From Cryptomeria japonica (Eukaryota; Streptophyta; Pinopsida; Cupressales; Cupressaceae), in assembly GCF_030272615.1 (NCBI RefSeq), contig NC_081411.1, forward strand, positions 834,012,136 to 834,076,135: 64,000 nt of DNA, given 5' to 3'. The notes under the pieces are model-generated. The model ran no database searches, was not told the origin of the DNA, and saw nothing but the letters and a program-made list of their open reading frames with translations. A program made the translations under genes and the position numbers. The first letter of the stretch is position 1. The number at the start of each line of letters is the position of its first letter. Positions 24,587-35,599 of the stretch are shown here, piece after piece.

Positions 24587-25440
24587 GGGGATGTTATGGG
24601 TAAACTTTGAAATTCAATAGTATTTTACACAAATCAAGAGATGGTAGAAATTTTAGGAATTTATGGTCATTGAATGATGGTCTAGTACATCTAGTTGTAT
24701 ATGTCAATGATAAAGTATGAAGCACTTTTTTCTTTGGGATTTTGGTTAGTGTACTAGGATAGCGAAGTGTATTATAAGATAATTCTTCTTGTCAAATATT
24801 TTCATAAATATACTCAAAGTATATAAGTCATATTGAAAAGTAAGTGAGTTTTATTATGTTTAGGTCAACCTTGTGTTGGGGATGTTATGTGGTGGCTTTG
24901 GAGTTCAATAGTGTTTTCCACAAAGTTTATGCAAGATTGCTTGCATTGTATATTAGATAGATGGTGATGCTTGATATCATTCAAGATGGGGATTGACATA
25001 TTTATTAAATGGCTAGTGATATTATGATTCATCCAAGATGGTTGATGAGGTCAGTTTGGTAGGTATACTAATGATACTCACTAGATATAGTGTGATGTTA
25101 GATTTCTTTTTGAATTTGAATTTTTATGGATGATTGGTGTTATCGCAAAATTATTGGGATATTGTTGTTTAAATTTTGTAGGTAAATTAAAGGACACAAA
25201 TATGGAGGATTGTTTATTTTCCTTGGTTTCTTGATTCAACCAAATATTTTTCAGTAGTGTATATGGTGATTGAAGGGCATATGGTTTTGAGGGTTCACAT
25301 ACGTGTCAAGTCCATATGTTGTGAATTTGATGCTAAAGTTACTTGAGGGTTAGGAGCCTTAGGTAATCACCTTTTTGTGGAGTATGGGTCACATGGATTA
25401 AGTTCACAATCATTATGAAGGATGTGCTTTTAATTCTTAG
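24587..25440 (+). repeat. Dispersed repeat R, right part
   Basis: Continues the repeat broken by copia B and matches 50500-51345. It has its own internal near-repeat of about 287 bp: 'ttggggatgttatg' followed by '...ttcaatagt(a/g)tttt' at about 24586 and again at 24874. The segment 25301-25400 (ttgtgaatttgatgctaaagttacttgag, gagccttaggt) runs past the position where the gypsy element starts in the other copy, giving an empty-site reference. No protein is evident. Confidence 0.75.
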
Positions 25441-25757
25441 ATAGTGGTTGATAATCATACAATATTTAGTAGTTTTGATATATACATTAAATTGTGGGAG
25501 AAATTAGTATATGTATTTCCTTAGGGTGATCATTTTGATTTATTTGTAGCATGATTTATTTGTTATTTTGGTTGGAGGGGATAAGGATATTTTTCTTGTC
25601 ATTTTGTTGAGCTCGTTGATCTATGAATACTATCTTATATATAGGATTGAACATACATGATGGATAGAAATAAATGATGCCTCATGAGTATTGATGTGGA
25701 AGGGGAGTAGTGATATTTTAAATAAATTTTAACAATGTAGATTTCATTTTTTCCTCT
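25441..25757. other. Non-coding spacer
   Basis: AT-rich DNA between repeat R and the LTR at 25758. It may be more of repeat R, but the second copy of R is cut off by the gypsy element and cannot be compared. Confidence 0.4.
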
Positions 25758-27071
25758 TGTAATGGGGTAAATGGGACTTCCATAGTCTAAATAAGTAAGC
25801 TAGGAATCAAACTCATTTATAACAATTTATATTAAGGGAAATGAAAAATCAAGAGGTTCAACCTAAAATCAATTGGAAAGGGGTGGGCACAAATTGAATT
25901 TCACTCTCCTTGTTTGAGTTGAATTTGTTATAATTGGACATGAAATGATTAAATGCAAGAACTAGGGCTAATCATGTAAAATTAAAATTTATTAGCATAA
26001 ACATATAGTTTCATAACATATAAGAAGACACCAAGTACAGGTCTGGAAATAGTAAGTAAAGAGGAATCCGTGTTTGTAATCTAGGCTAAAAAAAGTAAGT
26101 CAATATTGCTAGGTGACCTTGACCCAAAGGTGTCAGATGCTGATATCATATTAAATAGTTTTGAATCAGGATATCACTCTAACTATCTCCCTAAAGTTTC
26201 ATTAGAAAGTATCATTCAATGTTGCTAAGGGATCTTGACTAGGGTTTTTTTCTTCTTCAAAATCCAATTCTATGTGTCTTCTTCTACACTTTCCAGATAT
26301 GTATTCATTCTCTATAATCTATCACCTGCAGACACAAGAAAGGAAAAATATTATTGGGTTGATAGGGGTTTGCCTAGGTCAAACCCTCGGTTTGAAATTA
26401 ACCCTATGATGAATGAAATAAAAAAGAGTGCATGCCTTTATAGGGTAGAAAATTGATATGGAATTGAAATGTTGAATTTAATTGCTATACCTTCTTTATA
26501 AATCTCCTTTGGCTTGAAGTCTTCATAAAGAGGTTGATGTAGTCATGTAGGAATTCATGGATGTCTTCAAAATAAATTGATCATGTATGCCATCTTGAAT
26601 TCTTGACCTCTCTTTCACTGCTTTAATGATGCTCGATTACTTTCTCACTTGAATTTGAATTGTGGAGTGAATTTCCTTGATAAGAGATGATTGAGAGATG
26701 TTTTAAATGAGGGGATAAGACTTTATTTTATACCTATCCTCATGAAATGTGTTGAAAATTATGAAGAAGACCGACGTCAAAAATCATTTTCCACTCACAA
26801 TTTTATGACCATTAGAGGGTTTAAGAATGAACCCTTTTGGTTTGGAAAAGGGCACTATGTGCCCTAGTCTAGAAGGACAAGGGTGCTAGGCGCTATTGTC
26901 TACTTCATCTAGGTAGAATCAAGTTCTATGAATCAAAGCAAATAATTAGGTTCGTAGATTTGACACTAGTGTGAGAAGAATTAGACAAAATTAGGGCATA
27001 AAAGGCAAAAATGCTAAAGTGAGGCTGAAGTGAATATGAAATTGTATAAGGATACAATTTATGATACTACA
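25758..27071 (-). repeat. Gypsy-type LTR, minus orientation (3' LTR of a non-autonomous-looking element)
   Basis: On the plus strand it starts TGTAATGGGGTAAATGG and ends ATTTATGATACTACA. The minus-strand start TGTAGTATCATAAATTGTA is a close relative of the start of the LTR at 51346. It includes the shared 'ggtttgcctaggtcaaaccc' and 'gaaattaaccc' block (26365-26410), a TATA-like 'tataaaataaag' on the minus strand (about 26735) and a degraded GGC...GTCC module (26855-26905). A purine-rich stretch (minus strand AATTTGGGGCTAAA) lies just outside, at 27072-27085, as a polypurine tract would. Confidence 0.6.
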
Positions 27072-27533
27072 TTTAGCCCCAAATTTAGTGGGATTATAAA
27101 TTTATGATCATACTCTTGGTAAAGTACATAATAGGATTGAAAGGCTTCCATCAAGATATTTAAAGAGACAAGAAATGAAAAGGCCCCAAGGACATAGGAT
27201 CTTATCAATCTAATATAAAAATAAAAGGAGATACATTGAGATAAGAGAAAAGACATGAATTTGTGACTTAGTAAGGATATGCTTACTATGAGTCATGTTG
27301 GCACAAAGGAATATTACAAAGCAAATACTCACTTTCCTAAATAATTTGAAAAAAAGTTGTCTACAAAATGGATGTTGCAATGTGCATCAAACATGTCATA
27401 GTGTGTGGTCAAAATATACAAATCAAACCTCTTGGTGTGTGCACAAAGTGTAACAAAGAGTGGAGTGTGTGCCCTCACATTAAAGTGATTGTGTATGCTT
27501 TATCGAGAGAAATTCCTTTGAGGTGTGATGGTG
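27072..27533 (-). other. Short internal segment between two same-orientation LTRs
   Basis: The 462 bp between the two LTRs begin with a polypurine-tract-like motif next to 27071 and resemble the sequence just right of 28879. This is therefore the end of an internal region, interrupted by or recombined with the second LTR. The only open frame is a short Cys-rich one (27368-27550, +) with no recognised domain, probably chance. Confidence 0.45.
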
Positions 27534-28879
27534 AAAATAGGGATACATAATTTAAGGCATGAATTCACTTATTTCTACACAACACAATAAGGGTAGAGAA
27601 AACCCAATAGATCAAACCTCAATTACATTGGAAAAAGGGATGAATATTGATTGGATTATACTCCCCTTTTGATTGAGTACAAGATGCAATTGAAATGATG
27701 TAATTTAAAAGATAGATCTAGGGTAAATGATGGTAATTTTACATAAAATAACATTAAAAACAAGCTACAGACACAATATGAAGACACGAAGCTAAGTATG
27801 AGTAGAAGCAACAGAGAGGCACATGTGACAACAAATTCAGCTCGAAAGTATAGGACCGAGAGGCAATTATTGACCTGGTCCTTTAGTTATTAGATGTGAA
27901 CAAACATGAAATGTTTAGAATCAAAATGTCGCTCAAAATCTATTCCCAAAAGCTCATCGAAAATTTGTAGGACTGAGAGGCAATTATCGACCTAGTCCTC
28001 TATTTTTTCACTCTTATAAAAGTTAGATTTGGTTGTTGAATTCTTTGTTGGAATCTTTGTTCGTGGCTTCTAAATTTATTGCTTGCACACATAAAGAAGG
28101 GAAATTATATTTTTGATAGGGGTTTTACTAGGTCAAACCTTGGGTTTGGAATTAACCCTTGAATTGAATTGAAATTGAACTTGAAATACTGAAGTAAATA
28201 TTGAATGATATACAATAGATTTGCTGCAATTGATAATGGATGATGATGCAATGCTCTTTGAATGTAATTCCAAGTGTTAATGCAATAACTTTACTTGAAA
28301 TGACATGAACATGAATGACCTAATGAAACACACATGCTTGCATGAAGATCAATGTAGATTTGTTGCTCCATGATGTTGAAATGCTTGAAGAATATGGTGG
28401 GATAAAATGTTTCCTTGAATCCTTGAAGATGCTTGATGTGTATAGGTAGCTTTTGGATGAAATCATGTTATGAAAATAAATCAAAAGGATAATCTTATAT
28501 AGGGTTCCCAGGGTAATTTACCAATTAGGCTAATCTCTAATGGTAAAATTGAGACACTGATAACATAACCAAGCAGGGAGGGGAAGTGCACCAACATATT
28601 TAAATTATAACATTTTAAAGGAGAACTAAGACACCCTAGGCGATGTGGTCTTGGACAGGGTGCCCTGGGCGCCATGGTCCACCAAAAATAGGGTAGACAA
28701 GTGGAAAAGTAGAGTGCACAACCTGAGACATAGGTTCAGTTCTCTTTGTAGACAAATGCCATTGGGTTTGACTTGAAAATGTTAGAAATGTACCTAGGGG
28801 AGAGCTAAGATGAGACACATTAAAGTAGGGGTGTAAAAGGTAGTCTAAATTCTGTAGGGTTATAATTTACGACACTACA
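27534..28879 (-). repeat. Second gypsy-type LTR of the same family, minus orientation
   Basis: On the plus strand it starts TGTGATGGTGAAAATAGGG and ends AATTTACGACACTACA, so on the minus strand its first bases TGTAGTGTCGTAAATT are identical to the inverted LTR at 56220. It carries the 'ggttttactaggtcaaacc' and 'ggaattaaccc' block (28118-28160) and a GGC-module cluster (28632-28681). The outside flank (28880-28895) again looks like a polypurine tract, as at 27072. It is about 1.35 kb, close to the neighbouring LTR. Confidence 0.6.
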
Positions 28880-29468
28880 TGTAGTCCTAAATTTAGCAGG
28901 AGTATGAGCCTATGCACATACTCATGATCAAGTAGTAGAATGAGAAAGAGAGAAATATGAGAAACTGGGAACAAGATCACAAAGAGATAAGACATGACTA
29001 AATTTGAGGGAATAAGCCCTCAAGATTAGGATATTAACTCATACAATCTTATGCAAGGATGCAGAAGACCAAAATAAAGCAAAAACTAAAATAAAAACAA
29101 AGTCAAAAGAAAAAGTCACATGAAAGACATACAAAAAGACACAAAAGGGGTTAATACTAAAAACAAATGCTCCAAGTACTTGAAGAGACCTCAATAGTCA
29201 AATTGTCTCTACTACTAATATCATTCTCAAAATATTACAAGGGCACAAGTGGTCTCATAGAAAGAGCAAGAGAATGCATCAAGCAATAAAATAAGAAACA
29301 ATGATCCAACAACTAACAAATTGTCTTATGCTAGGAGTCAGGGGGAGAGAAAGAATGGAACATGGATTCCACATGATATAAAATTGTGTTATGTTGGGTG
29401 ATAGATGAGAGACCAAAAATTCTATAGGATAAAAAAGTGTATTATGTTGTGTGATCTATGTGAAAGGA
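28880..29468 (-). other. Non-coding internal region of the LTR element
   Basis: Purine-rich DNA that resembles 27072-27500 near its left end (aaatttag...ggagtatgagc, agataagacatga). No reading frame of interest. Probably 3' internal sequence of a LARD-like element that lacks pol. Confidence 0.4.
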
Positions 29469-29761
29469 GAGTCAAAAGGTCTAGAAAATTGTGTTATTCT
29501 TAGTCAACTCATCTTGCAAAAGGAAGAGGAAGAGTCAAAAGGTCTAGAAAATTGTGTTATGTTAGTCAACTCATCCTGCAAAAGGAAAAGGAAGAGTCAA
29601 AAGGTCTAGAAAATTGTGTTATGCTAGTAAACTCATCATATAAAAGGAAGAGGAATTGTCTAAAGGTCTATCAAATTATGTTATTCTAGTTAACTCATCT
29701 TGCAAAAGGAAAAGGAAGAGTCAAAAAATTGTGTTGTGCTAGTCAACTCATTTGCAAAATG
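29469..29761 (+). repeat. Minisatellite 1, about 63-bp unit
   Basis: Nearly five units of 'gagtcaaaaggtctagaaaa' followed by 'ttgtgttatgctagtcaact', then 'catcttgcaaaaggaag'. Units start at about 29469, 29532, 29593, 29655 and 29718; the last is shortened. Confidence 0.8.
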
Positions 29762-29985
29762 GTGCAAAGGATAACCAAACAAAATATTGTTTGTAAGGAA
29801 ATACACAACATAAATTTGAAAAGGAAAACAAAGCAAATCATTGTATGCAAGGATATCCGCAACTTGAATTTGAAAGGGATAACCAAGAAAAGCATTGTAT
29901 GCAGGGAAATCCGCAACTTGAAGTTGAAAATGATAACCAAGCAAAGCATTGTATGCATGGAAGTCCACAACTTGAATTGAACATA
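29762..29985 (+). repeat. Minisatellite 2, about 57-bp unit
   Basis: Four units built on 'gataaccaagcaaagcattg' then 'tatgcaaggaaatccgcaac' then 'ttgaatttgaaa', starting at about 29762, 29820, 29878 and 29932. The 57-bp period is a multiple of three, so an open frame on the plus strand repeats every 19 residues (TKQxIVCKEIxNxNLK). It has no known relative that I recognise. Confidence 0.8.
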
Positions 29986-30722
29986 TGCTACAAGGAGGCC
30001 ATGGTGTATGCCCATCCCTTAATATGTCAACATAGCCCTATGTTAATGTCTTAAGGTAGAAAGAGAGACAAGGATAAACACCTTTGGCACCAAGGAGATA
30101 TCCTTTAGGCAATAATATGTACATGCAATCCAAGTCAAAGAGGGCATATCTCTTTGGAGGCAAAGAAGATATAGTTGTAAATAGATATCTTGCACAAGTG
30201 TAAAGGGATCCTTTTGAGGGCTGCAAGGAGGAATTTGTACCACCACCAATGAAAAAGAGCCCCCACTAAGGTAATCTACTAAATTCACATAACGAGGATC
30301 AACATAATAGGGTGAATGGAGTGCTAAGATATTATTGTATGCATAGAAAGAAATATTTGTATATTAGGTGTTATAACATCAAGTGTTCAAACATATCTTT
30401 GAAATTCAATACAAACATCAATAGTATAACCATGCATACAATGAAAAAGACAACATTTAGTGTTATCTCTTGATTTAAGTGTTTATTTATTTTGAGTAGG
30501 AGGGAAAAAAATTAGAGCATTATTTAGAAGTTTCCAAAAGACTTTTTTCTGCTATAGAAATAAATTTTTCCTTTTATTGGATAGTTGTTATTGTGGTGAA
30601 AGGATTGATAAGGAAGGAGGAGGAAATCCTAAACCTTCTTTAGTGAAAATTGTGAGGGAGGATTTATAGGGACCTTAATTCCTTGTTCCATTTTTCCAAG
30701 TCCTTGTCCACTATAGCCTTGA

Positions 30723-31306
30723 TTAAATCATATCATAGCCAACGCCATAAGATATTTTCAATTTTGAAGGATAAGGACTTTCCTTATATGTTTCTTTGAA
30801 TTTTATTGTGTAAGGACATGTTGAAGGGCCAAAGGGATGAATAGATGAAGAATGAATATCCTTTGTAGCAATATTCTCTTTTATATCATTGTTCACGTCC
30901 ACTTTATTAGGTTGGGAAAGAGGATCCTCATCATCTAAGGATTCATCTTTTCTCAATGTTATATTAGGAGATAGGTCATGAATAAAATGCATAACATCAT
31001 CTTGACTTAAAATATGTTTATAATTAATATAAACTCTAAGAGAATAAGGAGGATCTAAAGTGATTGATGTACCCACATGTTTACCTTGTCCCCCTTGCTC
31101 TAAAGTATCTTTATGAGAAGAGGATGGTTCATGTTACTCTTCAATTTTGCTTCCTCCTTGGAGAGATCATTGATAGGAGTATTTTTTCTTTCCTCATTAA
31201 CAAAAGATGCCCTAGGAGAGGTACAAGTGTTGTTCCTTTCAACATCATCTCTAGGATTATCAAGAGTTTTTTCCACCAAAGCTTTTATGAGATCTACATA
31301 TTCCAT
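30723..31306 (-). pseudogene. Unrecognised acidic protein relic in the LTR element
   Basis: Two overlapping-phase minus-strand frames (31306-31100 and 31076-30723) look like parts of one protein broken by a stop and a phase change around 31090-31130. The second part reads SLRVYINYKHILSQDDVMHF and DLSPNITLRKDESLDDEDP, so it is charged with many Asp and Lys. No zinc knuckle, protease or polymerase motif is present and I cannot name a family. Its place between the minisatellites and AT-rich DNA suggests the 5' internal region of the minus-strand non-autonomous LTR element. Confidence 0.35.
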
Positions 31307-31334
31307 TAATGTCCTTAAATTTTTTATTATATAA

Positions 31335-32240
31335 CAACATGAAAGATGGATAAAAGCCTTGAAAAATGAATTATAAGTAGGAAGTTTTTATGCTATATTT
31401 GGATACCTCTAATATTGTAAATCCTAAAGAGATTAAACCACAAAAACCTAGACCTACAACAAAATCCAACATAACATCAATAGAGAACCATAAACATGCA
31501 AAATCATGATTAAATCACATTATACCATTCACATGTTGGATGAGTTTGATTTCCATTATCTTCCTATCTCCATTGATCTTACTTAATATGTTTGCTCTTA
31601 GATTTGTTGCTTTCTCAAGAGCTCAATGGGGAATGGATGTGGTTGTAGTAGACAATTTGACAGAGTTTCAATATACTTGCATTTGATTGATATGGAAAGA
31701 GAGAGAAATGAACCTCTTTTATAGAGAACACCCTAAAAATGGAGGGCTAGGATTAAGAGGTGGAAGGATGAATGATCGACTAGGATTAGAGAATAGGTAT
31801 AAGAAATAATAAAATATTGGGAAGGTGGTTAGAGGGGAATTAAGAGATGAATGTCACTTGTCATGGAAAGAAAAGGTTAAATGAGTTAATTAATTAAATA
31901 AAGATTTATTTAATTAATAGAAGGGTGGGGCCAAATAAATTAAATAAATAAAATATTTATTTAATTTGGGAAAAAAAGGATTTAAATAAATAAAAATATT
32001 TATTTAAATTAGGAAAGGCTTTGAAAAGGCTTGATGAATTAATTAACTAGAAATGATAATTTTGTAGAAGTCGTGCTTAGCAAAAGCAAAAAGAGTCATA
32101 GGCCCATAATAGACAATGAAAGCCCATGAAACATTTTGTTAGCATTATATAGACATTATTGTAGGTTTATAAGAAATTCAACCATTTTTCATGATCCCTA
32201 ATTCTATAGAATAATTTTAAAAATCACTCCTCTCTCTCTC
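31335..32240. other. AT-rich stretch, possible degraded LTR
   Basis: Contains several 'attaattaaataaa' and 'aaatatttatttaa' palindromes at 31875-32000, like the 'attaatcaaattaattagg' part of the gypsy LTR near 51455. This fits the missing partner LTR of the 25.7-31.3 kb element, but no clear ends are visible. Confidence 0.35.

Positions 32241-32290
<50 letters not shown>
32231..32290 (+). repeat. Microsatellite (TC)n then (TG)n
   Basis: A short CT run (32231-32240), a TATA step and about 23 TG dinucleotides (32245-32290). Confidence 0.97.
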
Positions 32291-32291
<1 letters not shown>

Positions 32292-34780
32292 TATTTGAAG
32301 TTTAAATGAATTTTGAACCTATTAAACGTATTGAATTCACATGCATAAAAAGATATAAATTAGAGACAAAGTATTGCAAAAGCAAATGAAAGTTTTGTTG
32401 TTTCAAACTATTCATTTAAAATGCAACAAGTTGACATTCCATACCTTATTTCGTAGCAACACTAATAAGTATGCAAACTTTACTAGAACTTGGTCTTTGA
32501 TATAGACAATAATTACCAAAAACCAAACCTTGCACACACTCAATGAATTTTATAACAACTTTGTGAATAATTCCAAGAAAACAATAAAATTCCTAAAACT
32601 ATCAATTCTACCTTTCCAGCCTTGGTATGCGAAAATGAGGGAGACAAATCTTTTGTTTTGTTTGTCCCTATAGACCTTTGCAATGTTACTTATATCATAA
32701 TCACCAAAGATATTGTTAAGCACCTAAATTAGTTTTTGGTATCTTTTATTTCATTTGAGCAAGGTGGATTGGTCGAAGGGTGTCAATTTTGGATGGTATT
32801 ATTGTTACCATTGAACTATCCATTCTATATCCAATTCAAGAGAAAATATTATGTTCATTGAGCTAGACATGGTTAATGCATGCAATAGAGCCAGGTTGTC
32901 ATTCCTTAGGAACGCCTTAGCTAGTTTTGGATTTTTATCGAGCTACATTGATTGGGTTATGAAATGTGTGACTCCATCTTTGTAATGTCTCCTTCTCATT
33001 AGTTCTCAAACATTCGTGGAGTTTGGCCTATTATTTGACTCTCGTAGTCCAAGGAGTTGAATAGAGGGTTGTTTGGGCAGTTACTTGTGGCTTCACATGT
33101 TATTTTTATATGATTTTTGGTGAGATAATGTATTCTCATGTATGGTGTCACGTATGAAGTCAATTGCACTTTATATTATAATGATATTTTAATATTATCT
33201 AAAGTAAAATTAAATCTAATTTTTAAGGTGCAATTAAATATTATTTTATTAAAGGGAATCTTCTAGAAGGGAGGCTGATCCATGTGAGAAAAAGAATAAA
33301 TAGAGGGTGAGGCTCATTGTTTTGGCATCGATTACGTGACATTTTCTTGTGTTATTGAGCTTATGGAGCGTAAGGTTTTTGCAGATTGACTATTCGATCT
33401 TTGGGAATGAAAAATCCCATAGATTAGCATAACTGAGGTGGTGAAAGATCCACTGAAGGGTTGCATTATGGAGGTGATAATTCAGTCATCTCATTGGTGC
33501 TTATTTGAGGCTAAGGGCCATCTTGCTTGGGGTTCGATTTTGAGAAGACATTGGATATTGGAGGAATTCATCGATTTTGCCATAAAGAGCTGATTTCATC
33601 ATCCAAATTCTGAGTGATAATTTTGGTTATTTTCAGAATGTGCCATGGTTGAGAAATACCATGATTTTTGCTCATAGTGCCCAATTGATGCATCAATTTC
33701 ACCCCGAGGTTGGAGCGCTCACTTTGGTAGAAGTCAATGATGAAATTTGATGCTTAAAAGGTGGCGTGGAAGATGTAATTTATTAATTACCATATGAAGA
33801 AAATCAGAACATTGGTGATATTGAGAAGGGTATGATTTTGGCATCAAAGAGGTCTCTTTTTAGTGGCTATTGCTTGCTTCTTCAACTTCATCATTGGGTG
33901 ATTACGTAACTAGGTTCCTATCATTGTTTGTATTTGATTTCCATGTCAGTTTAGTGTTGTTGTTGTAGATGTCATTTTATATCAGGTCTATCATTGTCAC
34001 TGATTCATGAATGTAAGCCTAGAGTCATGGTATCTACATGTTGTATTGTACTCGGAGATTACATTTAATTAAGGAGAAATAAACTTTGCAGGCCATTATA
34101 TGATGATATGTCTATGATAATGGCAGTTTGCATGCCAAGTGTTTGTTAAAATGTCTCTTGGCTGTAGGTGCACATTTTTCATTTGAAATTCATATATATG
34201 TATTGGAAAGATCAAAAGAAGTCATTTATGCATCGAGTCTATAGTTTAGATATTGTAGAAACCGTTTGCAAGCATTTTTTGTGCCTTGGTGTCAATAACA
34301 TAGTTATATCAGACTGATAACCTAGACCAACAAGATAGAAGAATGTACATGTGAACTATTTGACAATATTCCTTGTGTTATAAACAACAAAAAAATTACA
34401 TCAAATTGGACAAGGGATATTACAATCTTCCTTCTCTTTTTTTTCTTCTAAAGGAGGATGTAAATGAAATTCCCAATCTCCTTATTTTTTCATCGCAATT
34501 GTGAAATCTTTGGGTAATTTAATTAAGAACCAAAGAGCTAATAGTTTCATATAGTGATGGTGTTGGGCTTGGGATCTTTACTCTCAATGAACAATCTTTC
34601 ATTTATGGATTATACAACTTTAATGGGGGATAAAAAATAAGTGAGACAATGAACTTTTAGAAAACCTTAGATATTTATTAGTCCACTTTAGGTTAGTAAA
34701 CTAATGAGGAGAAATCCATTATTTTTTATTTAATACTCTTGTGTTGATTTAATAATGAATTCTGTATATTTTTCAATTTA
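32291..34780. other. Non-coding, no feature seen
   Basis: About 2.5 kb without an open frame or obvious repeat partner in this window. It may hold a decayed element, but nothing here supports naming one. Confidence 0.45.
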
Positions 34781-34789
34781 GAATTAGGA

Positions 34790-35560
34790 GTTTCCCTTTA
34801 GATTATTTAGGGACCCTCTTATCTCTTAGGTAACCTTAAAATAGATCATTGGAAGACAATTTCAAGAGTAGATTTTGTATGAGGGTTATTCATTTGACCT
34901 TTAGTGGATTATCTTTTATTGGAGGTTGATGCTTGCAAAGTATGTTCTATAGGCTCTTCCTATTTATAGATTTCTAGTTTCGTCAACTAAGATCTTTCTT
35001 AAAGAGTTTGATACTCTTTGTAGTTAATTCTTATGGGAGAAGAATTTGGAGTCTTAAAAATGTCCATTTTAGTGAATATGGGCCAAGTTTGTAGTCCTAA
35101 AAATTATGGAGGCATTGGTCTTAGGTAGTTTGGTTACTAGGCTTTAGTTGCCTTGAATGGATCTATTAAGATTTAGGTTCTATGGTTTGTAATGATATTA
35201 AGAAGGGGGCTTTTATATTAAGGAAGGTCTTTTTTGGATTATTAATAAAGGCGATAGAGCTCCTTTTTGGAATGGCTTCTAGGATCTTCACTCCCAATTT
35301 TTTCTCCCTTCCTCCATCTCCAACCCTTGAGTAAAATATATTTTAGCTATGGGGTGGTCTAAAGTTGTGAATTTAAAAAAATCTATCCATTTGCGTCCAA
35401 TTCCCAAGTATATTATTGGAAGAACCCCAATAGTTTATGTAGAGGAGGAACATTTGAAGAGTGAGATACTCTTGCTTCCATTTTTCTTGATTAGCCTTAT
35501 TGTTCCTTGGAGGAAGAGATGTTCTTGCATGGGATCATGATCCTGAAAGGAGCCTATTTG
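34790..35560 (+). pseudogene. LINE reverse-transcriptase C-terminal relic
   Basis: With several phase changes and stops, the plus strand reads YRLFLFIDF/IYRFLVSSTKIFLKEF (34950-35010), then FLWEKN, then a PKNYGGIGL-like block (about 35095-35125) and WIINKGDRAPFWNGF (about 35233-35282) followed by SQFF. This order, ending in KGDxxxFWxD, is typical of the end of plant non-LTR reverse transcriptase and its zf-RVT region. No frame is longer than about 60 codons. It is a relic of a LINE different from those at 14.3 and 47.4 kb, or a different part of the same family. Confidence 0.5.
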
Positions 35561-35599
35561 ATTACTCTTGGTTATTATTTTTTTAAAAATAAGAAAAGT

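Larger units (their letters stand above)
15933..24591 (-). mobile_element. Ty1/copia LTR retrotransposon B, complete but inactive (includes TSDs)
   Basis: The element is 15938-24586, flanked by GGGGA on both sides (15933-15937, 24587-24591). Read on the minus strand: 5' LTR 24586-23066, primer-binding site 23063-23046, gag-pro-int-RT-RNaseH, polypurine tract about 18421-18408, 3' LTR 18407-15938. The uninterrupted paralogous copy of the host repeat at about 50.2-51.3 kb confirms the insertion point. The coding region has several nonsense codons and small frameshifts. The 3' LTR is about 950 bp longer than the 5' LTR because a separate repeat has inserted into it. Confidence 0.94.

Noticed and set aside
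27368-27550. Cys-rich 60-codon frame (MDVAMCIKHVIVCGQN...)
   Set aside because: It overlaps the end of the LTR at 27534 and lies in internal DNA of a non-autonomous element. The Cys spacing fits no known zinc motif.
29462-29985. CRISPR-like array
   Set aside because: Units are contiguous tandem repeats of 57-63 bp without constant repeats separated by unique spacers, and the DNA is eukaryotic.
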